Shown: positions 23,639-36,900 of the stretch, piece after piece | Numbering within the stretch: the first letter of the stretch is position 1 | Layout: every line of letters starts with the position of its first letter | Assembly (NCBI GenBank): GCA_907165065.1 | Contig: OU015538.1 | Location: 19,979,165-20,043,164, forward strand | Direction: 5' to 3' | DNA from: Caprimulgus europaeus | Taxonomy: Eukaryota; Chordata; Aves; Caprimulgiformes; Caprimulgidae | Length of the DNA stretch: 64,000 nt | Made by a program: the position numbers and the translations under genes | Notes under the pieces: generated by a model | What the model was told of the DNA's origin: nothing | The model's database searches: none | What the model saw: only the letters and a program-made list of their open reading frames with translations

Positions 23639-25514
23639 TTCAGGCAGAGACCCTCTGATACCCTACTCCCAATTGCCCTGATTTATCCGGTCCCCTCGGA
23701 CCACCCCATCTCGCTCTGCCTGTTGTTTTTCAGAAGCTCTCGTTAAGAGAGGTTTGAGCTGAGCACAAGCAAGCGGGTAATGCTGAAATAATTCACACTT
23801 GAAAGAAAAATGATAGAGAGAAGATGCGTTTTACTCATTTGAAACCATTTTGTCAGGAGAGCCACTTAGGGAGAGATAAGTATCTTGAACTCTCCAAAAC
23901 CACAGAATTCATTTTCATGTTTAACCTCCCGTCACCCGTTTCTCTCAGGGAGCCTAAGAGGATGCAGATAAGGCAGAATTATCTCTGGAGCAGGTAATAG
24001 CTGGAGGACCCCTCTTCGTGGCCAACCTCCTGCTTTGTCATCATTTGCATATGAGTATGGACTGGCTTGAAATAAAATGAGCATTAACGACACAAGCGTC
24101 TGCTCTCTGCGGATCTCCAGATGCTTTGCAGGGGAGTTGGTGCAGCAGAGGAGATCAGTGTTCTCACTGCCCTCAATGTGGGTGCTGAGACACCCTCATC
24201 TCCCTGGGGATCATTGTGGGGTGGGTGTTGAGAGCACCCTGGGGTACAGAGCCCGTCCCCAGCACTTTCCCAGGACCCAACCCAAGGGGCATTTCTGGGA
24301 GGCAGCTGAAGAGGGTTTCATAGTCAAGGTTGACAGGCAGGGACAGATGTCTCCAGGGCCCTTTATTTAGTACAGAAAAAAAACAGGGTGTTTATCAGTG
24401 AGATCATTCAGAAACTAGACGTCATGCCTGCCTCTCCCAAGCAGAAAAAAACCCCACCACACATTAGCTGCTCACAGCCTGCGATGAGCTCCTCCTTCCA
24501 CCCTCGACAGGTCCCTCAGATCCGTTTTACACTGTGGCACGTTCCCCAAGGCAGGAATCCTGCACAGCACAGCAAAAGAAAAACTGCCTGCTTCCCCTCA
24601 CATGCTCCCACTGACTATTTTTTTTTCAATTAATTCCTCATAAAAAAAAATATATAAAAATAAAAAAGGTACTGCTAAAGGCTACGGAAAAGGTCAAGAT
24701 GTTTGTTTGTGCAGTGTGCCTGCCCCGAATCCCCGGGGGCGACGCAGAGTGATGCACACTATTTAAAGAAATCAATTCATTTCAAAAAAGATCATTGAAT
24801 TAATTCTAGCTGCTGCTACCAATTTAGCAAATTAAAATTCCTAACAGCAGCTGATTCATTAAAGAACTCTGAAAATACAGAGAAACATAAATAAAAAGAA
24901 AAAAAGGAACCAGTTGAAAAGAAAGCTCTGCAACTGTGCTGTATTTATTAAAAATAAACCAGTCACTGACGTGGACCTTCTAACAATTTAGTTTTTAACT
25001 GATTTTCCAGTGTTTGTTTATTTTGTCTTGCAACAAATCAACACCAGAGCTCTCCCAGGAAACCATCCTCTGGAAACCAGTCAGCACTGGACTTTCTCCT
25101 GCCACAAGCCTGCAGCCCAGGAGAAATTATTTGTATAGCTTGTCCCCAAGGTCTGGACTTGGCCATGGGGCAGAAGCCCTTTGCCTCCAGCTCCTCCCAG
25201 TGAGCAAGGAGATGGGAAAAGGGAGAGGATGGATTTAACATCCTCCCTTGCTCATAGGATTAGGCACCCAGCACCCAGTGGGAGGGTGCACAGCTCATGG
25301 CCAGGCATGGCTGGCTTTGGAGGAGAGAAGATGTGGGAGAACATCTCAATGGGCTCACAGCTTAGGGTTAGCCAACTAAGCAAGGCCATTTTGTAAAGGA
25401 GCCTTCCAAATGTCTTGGTCATGCTTGACCACATGCAGGAGAACCACAGCACTGGCACAAATCATAAATCTCTCTTGGGAAAGGATCTTCTGGGGGAGGA
25501 GGAAAGAAACCCAC
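23639..25514 (-). other. TMEM182 intron 3, rest
   Basis: No coding exon, RNA gene or transposon is recognised. A short CpG-bearing patch lies near 24724-24755. Confidence -1.
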
Positions 25515-25613
25515 CTGCGGTTGTGTCATAGGAAGGATGAGGGAAAGGTCCAAGAGCAATGGGCATGGGAAAGAGGTAGCCATGCATGCAGAACTTGGGA
25601 TGTGCTTGGCTGG
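25515..25613 (-). CDS. TMEM182: TMEM182 exon 3 (extracellular loop 1, second cysteine)
   Basis: This exon encodes residues 85-117 with split codons at both ends. The acceptor ttttcag is strong and the donor is gtgggt. It aligns over its whole length with the human loop: Pro-Lys/Ser-x-Cys near the start, x-His-x-Tyr-Leu, and Pro-Ser-Tyr-Asp where human has Thr-Ser-Tyr-Asp. The human Asn-Cys-Thr and Asn-Ser-Thr glycosylation sequons in this exon are absent here, so glycosylation probably relies on Asn44. This is the most divergent exon of the gene. Confidence -1.
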
Positions 25614-25762
25614 CTGAAAAAGAACAAAAAAACACCCTGTTAGGTTTTATTTCCTGCAAAACCACAGTTACAGTATTCAGATGGCAACGTCCTACTGTGC
25701 AAAACCTTCAAAACCCTCACTGGAGGCAGAAGGCTGTGGAGTAAAGAAGGTAAGGAAACCCT

Positions 25763-26000
25763 GGGAAAAAAGAAAAAGGAAAAGAAAAAAGAAAAAAGAA
25801 AAAAGAAAAAAGAAAAAAGAAAAAAGAAAAAAGAAAAAAGAAAAAAGAAAAAAGAAAAAAGAAAAAAGAAAAAAGAAAAAAGAAAAAAGAAAAAAGAAAA
25901 AAGAAAAAAGAAAAAAGAAAAAAGAAAAAAGAAAAAAGAAAAAGAAAAAGAAAAAGAAAAAGAAAAAGAAAAAGAAAAAAGGGAAAAAGAAAAAGAAAGG
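25763..26000. repeat. 238-nt pure purine tract, (AAAAAAG)n
   Basis: After a short irregular start it is mostly a seven-base unit AAAAAAG, later six-base AAAAAG. In the TMEM182 transcript it reads as U-rich pyrimidine repeats 150-387 nt upstream of exon 3. Long Lys-rich and Phe-rich chance frames are not genes. Confidence -1.
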
Positions 26001-29000
26001 CTGAGAGAGGGGAGATATAACAGGATCTGAGACTACTCCCTGTCCATCTTTTCATCTTCACAGCCTGAGTCCAAGGTGGACATAAATCATGAAAGATGGA
26101 GCAACTGAAATCAGTGTCACTATTCTCATTGCTGTTTTCCTCCAGAAAATGTGTCAGACCACCTGGAAGGGCCAAAGATGTTTGGGTACCGGAACACAGC
26201 ACCTTACAAGCTCTCCAGTTTGTGAGAAAGGAAAGCACAATTAAAATGGAAGTGCCCCATCAATATTAATACCACTGAGGCTTATCATGATTAACGGTAA
26301 TAGAATGAATGTTAAATGAATTAATTAATGGTTGGCCACTTATTTAAATATGTTCCCCAGCTCAAAGGAACACTTTATAATAGGTGGACATTAGTTCATG
26401 CTAAATTGACTATGGAATACCTATTGAATTAATTATTACATTCATGAGAGCAGCAAATTAATTTGCCATGATCAATCCTATTATAATAAATACCTAAAGA
26501 AGTAATACAAATTTGCCAGTTATCACAAAGAGTCATTTTACTTCAGGTAACATTATATGATATCATATATTTCCATATAATGTAATTAGATAGAAAACTC
26601 CCTCTCCCAAACCTGTCTTTTTTTAACCAAAGAATTTCTGTGTGAGAAGTCTCACGTTGTTGAGTTGAACAGTGGCAATAACTGTTCCTGCAAGATTTTA
26701 CAGGAAACACAGGTTGGGGACTTGGGGACAGTAAAGTCATTTGAAATTTTAATCACTGCAGAGTAAAATTATTGTGGGAACCTGCATTATTTTCAGCCAA
26801 ACACCCTTCGAGGTGATCACACTGCTTCACTGGCATGTGAGGGTCTTTGAGCAGACCACAGGGTCAAGGCTTTGTGTTTAAAAGTTATTTAAAATATATA
26901 TATTTATTTTTTTTATCCCCAGCACTTCTCTAGGGCTGTGCCATCCCAGGGAAAGGCTGTTCTCCAACGTGGGTGAGCTGGTTGCTGGCTCAGTCACTGG
27001 TGGGGCTGATGCCAGGCGTGTTGTGAGGTGGTGTCACTCCTTTGCTCTTCCTGGGGGAAGCACCCAGTTCACTGGGCCAAGACCCCCCACTTCACTGCTC
27101 ATGGGCCACCAGTCAGCACCAACTGGTCTCTCAGAACAGGTTTCACCTTCTCCTTCATTTTTAGAGTGAACATGCTTTCAGAAGAAGAATTATTTTGCAT
27201 CCATCTCTTGTTTGTTCACATGTGTAAATCCAGTGACCTTTAGCAAAACAGATAAGATCTTAAAATAAAGGTCTTGTATGCTTAAGAGTGGTTACAGCTC
27301 TCCATGGTCCACCACTGCCCACTGCTAGAGGTCCTGAGCACCCAAGGAGACCACACACATGCGCATCCAGTCTTCCCCATGCTGAAATCAGTGGGAGGCA
27401 GGAACACCCCGATGGATGAAAAAAGGGGGAAAAAGAGCCAGGAAAAGCATGGGCTCATATTTAGTAGATCTTAGTGGAACACAAACATCAAGAGGTATGG
27501 GGAGAAAGTTGTTCTTGCTGGTGGAAGCCACCACTCCATAAAACTTGGTGGGTGATATTTTAAATGGCATCAGGAGGTTCCTATGTTCCTATGAAGAACT
27601 CTTTAAGAGCAAAATCCAAGTCAAAAAAAGAGCACAGGAGGAGTGAGCCAAGATTGCTTTTGGTAAAGAGACCATGAGAATGGGGAAAAAAAAAAAACAA
27701 AACCAAGGACAACTGTGTCCTCATCTCTGGGAACCCTTGTTGTGCTTGTTTGCAAGTCAGACTGTGAATGAATACTGTGCATGTGGTGTGGTGGCATCAT
27801 ACTCACTGTACCAGAAGGTCCAGATGCTCTCTGAGTGGCCCTCGCCAAAGAACCAGCACCTCCAGAAGAAACCCTCATGGTGGAAAGTGAGGATCTCCTT
27901 CCTGACCTCTGTTGGTGTTTCAGCCTGTGGAGGAATGAAAGGTCAAGCTGATACAGGGATGATCATGATGGAAAGTGTGTAATTTTTGCTTAGACAGTTG
28001 TTGCTTTGATTTTCTGTTGGGGTTTTCATTTACTGTTGTTGTTTGAGTTGGTTTTGGAGGGGTTGGGGAACACAGAGGCAGATGTTGTCCTTGACTTTCT
28101 CTTGTATCAAAGCTACCAAATGTTCTGATAACAAATCATCCTGCAGACCTTTACAAAATAGTTTCTTCTTTCTGTAATATCTTTAAATGGCTGATTGCCA
28201 GAGCTGGGCAGGTGTGGCAAGGAGCAGAACATTCTGGGTGTGTACTACTTCTTACTTTCCTTAAGTAAATCTTATTGCTGTTGTAACCACTAGCAAGCAG
28301 GTTGATCAATAGGTAAGTAATTTTAGAGGTGACCCAATGCAACAGTTCAAATGTCCTTGCTGTACTGCAGGATCCAGGTAAGCTCTGGCTTAACCCCAGA
28401 AGATGGTCCAACATTAACACTCCCAGAGAGCCTCTTCCAATCACCAGCCCAAAGGTTTCCTTCTTTCTCTCCATTTACTGAGCCCAGTAGAAGTTGTGCT
28501 AAACTTGTGAGGGACAAATTAGTCCACCCACACCAGTCTTCTCATAGACCAGGACAGGGACAGTACCAAATATTCCTTTTTAGGTGAACCTACTTCAACC
28601 CCCAGACCAGACCTGCAAGCACGAGTTTTAGGTCTTTTCAGAAGGAAGGTTATTGCAAAGTTGGGTCATGGACTATTTACCAAAAAAAAAAGCTTATTAA
28701 AACTATAGCCAAGATCAAATTTGCCTTCACCACATATAATTTGATAAAGGAAACATGACTGTTATAAAATTATATGTTGTGGAGGGTGGAGAAACTCCAT
28801 ACAGGCTTGGACCCTGTGAAGTGGAGAAAAGAGATGGGACTCAATGGGGAGATGCTAGAAGACACTTCCCTTGCCTCGAGGTTTTTATGCATCAAGTTCT
28901 GAGCACTTCCAGAGCTCTGACCTGAGTCTCCTTTTACTTTCAGGATAAAATACAAACTATGACAATGGGAACATGCAGCCCTCAAACTTCATCAGCTGGC

Positions 29001-30557
29001 TGGCTGCTGACTTGATGTATCTACAGCACATTTAATGGATGGTTGGCAGATCCTTGAGACCACCTTTATCTGTAAGGGACAGGATTTGCCAGTTTAAGAA
29101 AGGACAGAGGATGTAAAAACACAGCAGCTCGTTGTACACAACTGGTAACTGAAATAGAAATCATAGAAAGAGTGTCTGAAATACAAAATAAAATAGCTCA
29201 GAGGAACGAGTAAGAGCAGGTCCTATTTCTGCCCGGCGCTTTTGAAGTCGCCTTGCCTTAGTGCCAGGCACAGGAACACTTGGCCAAGAGCGTATCTGAA
29301 ACGTTTGAGATGCTTATTCATGTCATGCCCTGCCACGTCTCTAGTCTCTCCACTTTCAAAGACAACAGAGCAAACAAAAACCTGAAACAATTAACATTGT
29401 CATTTCCCAAGTGCACACAAACTGAGCGGCACTCCTCCATCCGTGACTCTCTGCAATCTCCAGGGCTTTACTCTGCAGCTTGAAACATAAAGACAGTGTC
29501 TTCTGCCAGGTAGAACAGAAATCTTTTTATATCATGGGGTTTTTTTTATTTTTTTCCCAATAGAGAAAGTCATTTGGAAGCACAACTCAAGCAAACAATG
29601 TCCTATATTTGATGATGAAATTCTGAAAGGAAAGAAAATCTTTCTTGCTGGCATCATGATGCTTACCCAGCATGACTCACCTCACCAGAAAGAAAAAAAT
29701 TCAAACCTAATTGGATTGAACTTTGAAGTCACAAAAAGTCTGCCCACAACGAGGATCTTCCTGTCATTTTGTAATTGAAACTACACATTGATCGGCACAA
29801 AAACAGTTTTGAAGAGTGGGTGGCTCAAGGCACCGAGCTGGCTGTTATTTCGTTGAAGAGTCAGACAATAATAAGCACAGCTAAAAAACAAACTTTCACA
29901 AGTGATACCAGAAATTAGCACTAAAATACCAAATTGTCCTTCAAAAATTACATTTTTTGATAACTAAAATCCTGTAGTAATCTTAATTTTCAAAATATAT
30001 ATAGGCCTTTTCTGGTTAGACAGGCAGTTCTTGTCTCCACTGTTCTGCATCTGATGGTCACTGTTGTTTCCTGTCTGTGCTGTAGTCATTTAACTTCAGA
30101 AGGAAATGACTGCCAAGTCCCACTCTTTAAAATATGAATTATTTTTAAGTTAAGAAACTACAGAGAGAGAAATCTTTTAATGCTAAATATCAGGAGATAT
30201 ATTTTTTCTTTAGAGGCAAATGCTGTCAACAAGTAAAGCTCTTATTTTTTCTACCTTTCATTCCCTAATATTTGTTACAGAGGTTACAGAGGTGCTGTCT
30301 TAACGTTTCCTGGTCACACTTTATTTCAGCCAAAATGCCAGATACTATGGAAAAGCTGGTTTGGATTTTCAAGTTTGCTCAGGTCGATGTTTTATATTAG
30401 CAGATCACTCGCAATGAGCATAAATAAATCAAAAATATTATAACAGATTAAAACCTGCCAGCACCCAAATTAAAAGTATTTGTGTTGCCTTTAGAGCAGA
30501 TTATTTCAATAAATCAACCCTTTTTCCTCTGAAGTTAGGCAAGATTTCAGCGTTTAC
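26001..30557 (-). other. TMEM182 introns 1 and 2 (around exon 2)
   Basis: AT-rich unique sequence outside exon 2. I see no recognisable transposon and no second gene. A/T runs near 26870-26910 and 29540-29560 are simple low complexity. Confidence -1.
27807..27906 (-). CDS. TMEM182: TMEM182 exon 2 (extracellular loop 1)
   Basis: This exon encodes residues 52-84 plus one base. It contains TFHHEGFFWRCWF, nearly identical to the human loop, including the Trp/Cys signature of the claudin-like superfamily. It ends in TFWY and a strong donor, A followed by gtgagt. The acceptor needs phase 0 and fits the AG just before GTCAGG at 27906. A second AG five bases upstream (27911-27910 on the minus strand) would break phase, so it is less likely. 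Confidence -1.
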
Positions 30558-30710
30558 CTCCCCGCTCTGCAGAGTGCTGTTCCCACGCCCGAAGACGCCG
30601 CAGGTCTCCGTAGCTAGAAGCCAATAATCCGTCCCAAAAGCGATGAGAAAGAGCAAGACCCCGGTGCCACCGAGGATCCCGGCGGCCAGAGAGGCTGCTC
30701 CAGCCTTCAT
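30558..30710 (-). CDS. TMEM182: TMEM182 exon 1 (start codon, first membrane segment)
   Basis: This exon encodes residues 1-51. The chosen start is the methionine of MKAGAASLAAG. An in-frame upstream ATG at 30737 would add nine residues (MVSNPTCCP) and no hydrophobic character; the family N-terminus is short, so I prefer the inner start. Residues about 7-27 form the first membrane helix. They run into FGTDYWLLATE, which closely matches the human FGSDYWLLATE. Asn44-Ser-Thr is a potential N-glycosylation site at the start of the extracellular loop. The exon ends at GAG followed by gtaaac, in phase 0. The segment is GC-rich with many CpG, as is usual for a bird first exon. Confidence -1.
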
Positions 30711-30799
30711 GGGGCAGCAGGTAGGGTTGGAAACCAAAAAAAAAGAAGAAAAACACTGAAGTTTCCAGAGTCACTAGAAGAGGGGGAATGAGAGAAGTG

Positions 30800-30905
30800 C
30801 TATTTTTGGACATGGATAATAATCTTCTCCTGGTTGGTGTGAGTTTCAGTGGGTGGTGGGAACAGGACTAATAAAAGCAGATGACCTGGGGTAACCGAAC
30901 AGCTG
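30800..30905 (-). promoter_or_regulatory. Putative muscle-type promoter motifs upstream of TMEM182
   Basis: Within 200 nt upstream of the TMEM182 start codon lie CCAAAAATAG (minus strand, 30809-30800), which is one base from both a CArG box and a MEF2 site, and two E-boxes, CAGATG (30878-30883) and CAGCTG (30900-30905). Such clusters are typical of genes driven by MyoD/MEF2/SRF. The transcription start itself is not identifiable. This is motif inference only. Confidence -1.
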
Positions 30906-33900
30906 TGGCATTAAGGAACATGACAAATAGCTGTTGAGACAGAGTGGGAAGATTTCCAACTAAACACATGGCTGTTCCTTTCAGAAGAGTGGATCAGGGA
31001 GCCCTTAGCCTCAGCAGAGCTGCCCAGGACACTGGAGAGTTTTTGAAACCCCATTTGTGCATGAGATGAGCAGAGAGGTTGTGCATGGCTCGAGCAGATC
31101 TGAACACAAAGATCTTTACCAGGTTGTGGAGCCCACAGCTTGTGAGATGCCTTCAGCCATGTCCTCACCAGTGAAGTATAGAAGTGGCTCTTCTGGAATA
31201 GACAACTCCTTCAGCTCCTGCTTCCTCTGAGCAAAACACTAATGCAGCTTCCATACAAAGTAACCCCAGAGATCCAAGCAATAACAATAAAACATTGGTG
31301 ATACCTCTTCAATATCTTGGTGTTCTCAGAAGTGATGCCATCAACCCGTGCTTACACGTTTCAGCCAGGCAGGTCCACATCTAGCTAGACAAGGAGCATT
31401 AAAATCAGGTGTATGCATCAATATACCTCGAGCATCTTGCTATGCAGCTGTAGAAAGATGTTCTCTCTCCTACCACGGAAGAGTGGACTATACAACATCC
31501 ACACCCCTCCCACCACCCAAGCCTCCTCTGGAAGGATCATCTCATGGGGACAAGGATATTCCTGCATAGAATTTCATTGCCATTTGGTTCCTAGTGTTTT
31601 TGGCTTCTGCTGGAGCATCTGCTGTAGATCACTGCCAGGAACATGATGCCAGACAAGGAAAATTATGATTTCTGTAGGGCAATAACTATATTCCTGTGAC
31701 ATGCCAGGAGGCTGGGGGAGGAAATTTCAATTACAGTGAAAATTCGAGTTCTGATTTTCTCACCTTAGGCCAAGTCATGACCTGTTCTAAAAAGAGGGAT
31801 ACATAAAGATGTGGACTTCCTCATTCTATGAGATTGTGTGTTGCCAAATTAATTGCCAAATCAATTTAATAGTTAAAATTAACTGTGGACATATGTGTAC
31901 CTCAGAGAAACTGCACATTGGTTAGGGAAACTGGAGAGGGTTGGGTACTACTTTGACTACACTTCTAGCCAACTGTTGAGGCATATGGACTGATGAATGT
32001 GCTCACTCCTCTCCTATGAGCACAATAGACCTTAAATTATTATTTTTTTTTTCTATCCTCTGCATTGTTCTTTCTTAAATATTGCAGGGATAGCTTTTAA
32101 ACAATACATTAGACCTCCCTTCCTCACAGTCACTGTGACAGAGCTGCTGTTTGTTCAACCTAACCATGAGCATATGAGACATCCCATAGGATCCAGGAAA
32201 GAGGTCCCTGCCCAAAGGAAAGGTGGGCCAGGTTTCAGAATTACCGCCTTACAAGGTCAAAACTCAACCATAGTCCTCACAGCCCCATTAATTAGAGCTA
32301 GAATGGGACAAGGAGGGCAGAAGATGTTGCACCTGGCATGGTGGGTGAGCAAGGCAACGGGGAGCTGCAGGACAGGGCCAGCAGGTTGCCTCAAAGGTTA
32401 AGTTTACATCTTGATTGGCCACTAAAATGGTAGAATACCTTCTGATGTTTGTAGAAAAGGATGAAAGTCCTCACAGCAGAGCCAAAAACTGTTCTCAGCA
32501 GGTAGAAACATCATCGTGTGGCCTTCAGGTGGGGAGCAGTGGATGCACATCTGATGGGAGAGCTGCAGTACAAAGGCCATTTTCAGGGAAGTGAAAATAC
32601 ACATCACATCTCTGGCCTGCTTGCCCATCCCTTTTCTTCCAAGCAAACTATTTACCCAACCAAGGAGAGGAGAAATCCTCATATCAACTCTTTTTCCATA
32701 TTTTTGAACTACAACACCGTACCCATCTCGCAGTCATTTGGTCACTTCTCAGGCAAGGATTGCTGCAACGAGATGACCTCTTTGTATCGAACACAAAACA
32801 GCTGATTAAATACAAAGTGCAAATATTTCTATCACTTAATTAATCTTCAATCAGTGTCATTGCAATCCATTGCCATCTAACTAACATGTAACCCTGGTTA
32901 AACCTGCCTGAAGTGAGGAGGAAATCAGCTGCTGTCTCATCTCGTGATCTAGAACTCAAAGCTGAGCACGACCGATGGGGAAGGGTTGGCGATGCTTGAA
33001 GGAGCTCGATGAAGACCAGGGTGTGCACACCAGAAGTGAGGACGGTTTATTTGCAGATTGCACTGCAGTTGCATAAAGTGAAAATGCAGAATGGGCACTG
33101 GTGTATTTTTTAACGCACACTTCCACATCTGTGTGTGGTTTTAGTCTGTATTTGGCATCGCTGGTTTATGCTAATACAGAGTCATAAGTTAGTGCTGTTT
33201 GCCATTTGGAAGGTGTCCTCAGCAGTTCTTGGTCCCATTGGCAGAAAAACCCCTGTGTGGCTGTGGCAGAGCAGTGCTGGTGCCCAGCCTTGGCTCCTCA
33301 CAGGCTGCTATGTGCCCACTCAAACATTTTCCAAGTTCTTCGGCTGTGGAATAGGAATTGAGTTTGCAAGGTCAAAACATCTCTCCATGCAACGAGCTTT
33401 CCCTCCTCCTTGGCTCACCATCATGCACATGCTCATCACCATTGGGATCTGAAAAATTCCTGGACATCCTGGACAAGGAGAGCATGCCTGGGGAACCAGC
33501 AGCTGCAGGGACAGGGCAGCTGCTCCAGCAGCACATGGTGGGAGGACCCAGGCTTGCTGGGGACCACGAACACCTATGATGGGGCTACAGCCTCATCAAG
33601 TTTCCTTCCATTCAGCTTGATTATTTTTTAATTAATTAGACATCAACCCCATTGCATCCAGCAAGCCCAGAAGGTGCTGGCTCCTCACACCAGCAGGTTG
33701 TGGAACCAAGCAGAGGAGCAAACACCTTCAGCCCTGTTTGGCCAGGGCTCATCTAACCTCTGCAACAGCCTGCTTCTCTATTTGCCTGTTGCTCAGAAAA
33801 TCAGAGAAAATTAAAATTCTTACAATAGGGTTTTTTTTTTAATAAGACTTTTTAGTCTTCCAAACTAGACTAATAGAAAAAATAGTTCCTTTCCTCTTCC

Positions 33901-36900
33901 ATATAAATGTCTTTATTAAATATGAGATTTCAACCCATTCTGGCTTCAAAGGGTAAATTAGCTTTCTGGTTTCCTTTTGTACAAGCTTTTTGTTCATATA
34001 GATTTTATACAATGCACTGGACAGCCTTGTTAATAGACAGGACACACACGTACTAGGAGAAAAGAAAGGGGAAAAAAAGAAAGAAGAAATGGCAAGAAAG
34101 CCACCAATAAATCATTCCAGCCCCTTTCCCTTCCTCTGCAGTTAGAAAGGACTTAAGATTTTATGATGAATTAATCAGAAAATGTGGATTTTTAAACCAA
34201 ATCAGTTTCCAGGAAGGGCTGGGGTGGGTGAGTACATCTGGAAAAATGTTAAGAAAAGTGTTTCTTACTTTTGAATGTTTCATTTCACATTTTCTAATAA
34301 AAAGTTCTAATCTGTCGGTTAAAACACCTTTTTGAGATCTACCAAAGAATGAAAGAAATTATTAAATATCTAAATAAAATATTTTTTAAAATTATAATTG
34401 ACTCACAAATATTTTTTCACCTTAGTGTTTCCTGGGCTGGGCTGTGACGTTGCCTTTGCCTCTGAGCTCTGTGTGGAAATGCTGTAGAGAGTATTGGGGG
34501 GTCAGACCACAAAAAAAACCAACCCAAAACCACAAAAACTACAAACAAGTAAGATCCTGCCACAATTCCTAAGCCTAGAGACACTGGTAGCGATGATGGA
34601 TGAGCTTTGTAGCTTGTGTTGGGAACTCTGGTGGGCTACACCAAAGCAAGGTGTTACCTGACCATGCCCATGATCCGAGCAGTGGTCAGACACAAACACC
34701 ACTTAATTACCAAGGGAAATTACCCTCCTTCACCTCTTCTGCTGTCAGCAGGGAGTTGCCTTCAGGTTCCTCTTACCCAGAGAGATCCAAGGAGGGTGCC
34801 ACCACGGACAACACTAGGCCCTAGATGTAAGGAATAATAAGTCATATTCTGGGCATTTTAGTGACTTTTGTTTCCTAATTGACCCTGATCATTTTTTTAC
34901 ACTTAAGCTTTTAAACTGCAATTGTGAATCTCCAAAACAGACATTCTGGAGATTCACAGTGTGGACTCTAGCAAGGAGATGAGGCAAGTCAGCTCTGATT
35001 TTTCACAGAATCAGTGTTTTATCTTTTGGTTGACCAAAGACTCCATCAGCACGGTCTGAGTTACCATTAGTTTCTGTGTTTTGATCCATGCTTGCAGAAA
35101 AATTATATATTATGTAGCTAGATCAATATGTTTTTGCATTCTCATGCTGAAAGCAGAGGATTTCTTGCAATTTTATAAACAGATATGATGTCAGGGTTGC
35201 CTTCAATTACTTCCTTGAGTCTCTTTGGAGATAACTTTCTGCATTGGAGCTTACCTCAACAATCTGTCATGCTCTCAAAGATGTTCCACCAAGTGTTTCC
35301 TTGGGTAGATGGAGTGAATACCTCTCGTGGGTCTCTGCTTTTACTGTTATCTCCCCAAACCTCAGAATGAGGAAAAAAAAAACAAGAAGAAGAGCAAAGA
35401 CACCCAGACCACAAGTGCTACCAACTTTGCCTTGGAAATGCCACCAACATCCCCGGATGGTTTTGCAAAGAGCAACCTCCCAGTATGAACTACATGGGAA
35501 GGGAGAGGAATAGATATCCATATTGATATTTACCCCTTTAATTCTGCATTAAATTTATAATCCCTGGTCCATCTCCATCACATGCTCCTGTTCCATCACC
35601 CCCGTCTGCACGTCTCTTGGAAGGAGCACATAAGCCAGGATGTTGACAGATCCTGAACGTTTCTGATGAGGTTCAATATCCCCAGCACTTGATATCAGGA
35701 GAGAACAACAGCTCCAGTTTGCCTCACCTGCTTTTCAAGTGTTGCCAGTACTTTCCAGGATTAAGCCATGAGAATCCCCTTAAGCAGACATTAAATAAAA
35801 TAAACAGAAGCGTGATTTTTCTTGTTAAAATTTAAAATATCTTTTAAAAGTCCACGTGCTGAACACAAATGTTTTTTGGAGTTGAGTACAAAAGAGATTT
35901 ATAGCCTGAGTTGTAAGTGTGGCTGCTTGATCTACGTGCCCAGACTTTTCTGATGTAGTTTTGGGGCTCTCACTTTGCCATTTTGCTACTCCCCATCATT
36001 AACAACTTTTACCTATTTTAACCTTAACTTTCCAAAGCCTCCTGGAAACTTTGGGAGCAAGAACTCTCTGAACTACTAAAGGAATCAGACTGATGCAATT
36101 TATTTCCACAGAACCATGCAATATTCAATGATGCACTGAATCCATGTTTTTAACACTTTTTAAAGGACTAAAAACCTGCAAAGAATTAATTAGGCATGCT
36201 CTGAAGCCTGAGAATTTAACAGTTTTCCACTTGCTTGGAGAATTTTAAGACCACCAACAACTGGATACTGGCAAAGATTATCAAAGGTATTCTGAACTGA
36301 AATACACACTAGTCAGAGGGCTTGGCCACTAAGTAACTGGAAAATACTTCATGAAAGTTTCAGCTGTGCTATTATATTTTGTAAAGAATCCTTAAAATAA
36401 AAAAAAATCCATAGTATTGGGGAGGTTAAATTTGGGGCAGAATGACTCACTGGGAAAGCATGCACTGCCCAGGGTATTGTCTTCTCTGCAGACCAAGCTG
36501 ATTGTTAATACAGCAGAGAGGTTTTTATGGTCCCAGCACTGCAAAGCAAGGTTGAAAGGGATTAATGGGCTGGGATCTGCTCAGGATGAGGCCAGTCCAC
36601 GTGCTCAGGGACATGGGGATGGCTGGAGCCACAAGTGTGACAGGAACCTGCTGCATCCTCGAGCCACCAAGATGCACACCTGGGGTTGAGCAACATCTGC
36701 AACTGCTAGAAGCTGGGAGAGCCTGGCATTGAAATGTCTCTTCTTGTGCTAAAGTGAGATGAAAACATACAAGTTCCAAAAAATGCAAGCAAAAATGTTG
36801 GGTTTTTTTTCTTTTTTTGCATATCAGAAAAAAATTCACTTCCATTTTCTGATTTTTCCAACTATTTTTGTTGCCTACTGCTGTATTACAATGAAATCTA

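Larger units (their letters stand above)
15460..30710 (-). other. TMEM182: TMEM182 gene, complete coding region (five exons)
   Basis: The gene lies on the minus strand with coding exons 30710-30558, 27906-27807, 25613-25515, 23330-23193 and 15689-15460. Exon lengths of 153, 100, 99, 138 and 230 nt total 720 nt, which gives 239 residues plus a stop; from memory human TMEM182 has 229. All junctions are GT-AG and the phases (0,1,1,1) match across every intron. The protein has four hydrophobic segments with a large first extracellular loop carrying WRCWF, the layout of the PMP22/EMP/claudin superfamily. From the literature, TMEM182 is expressed in muscle and fat and is reported to restrain myoblast fusion through integrin beta-1. 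Introns are about 2.65, 2.19, 2.18 and 7.50 kb. In human the gene also neighbours SLC9A2, in the same relative orientation as here. Identity is confident; the functional statement comes from family knowledge. Confidence -1.

Noticed and set aside
25681-26238. Lys-rich and Phe-rich frames
   Set aside because: They are products of the AAAAAAG tract.
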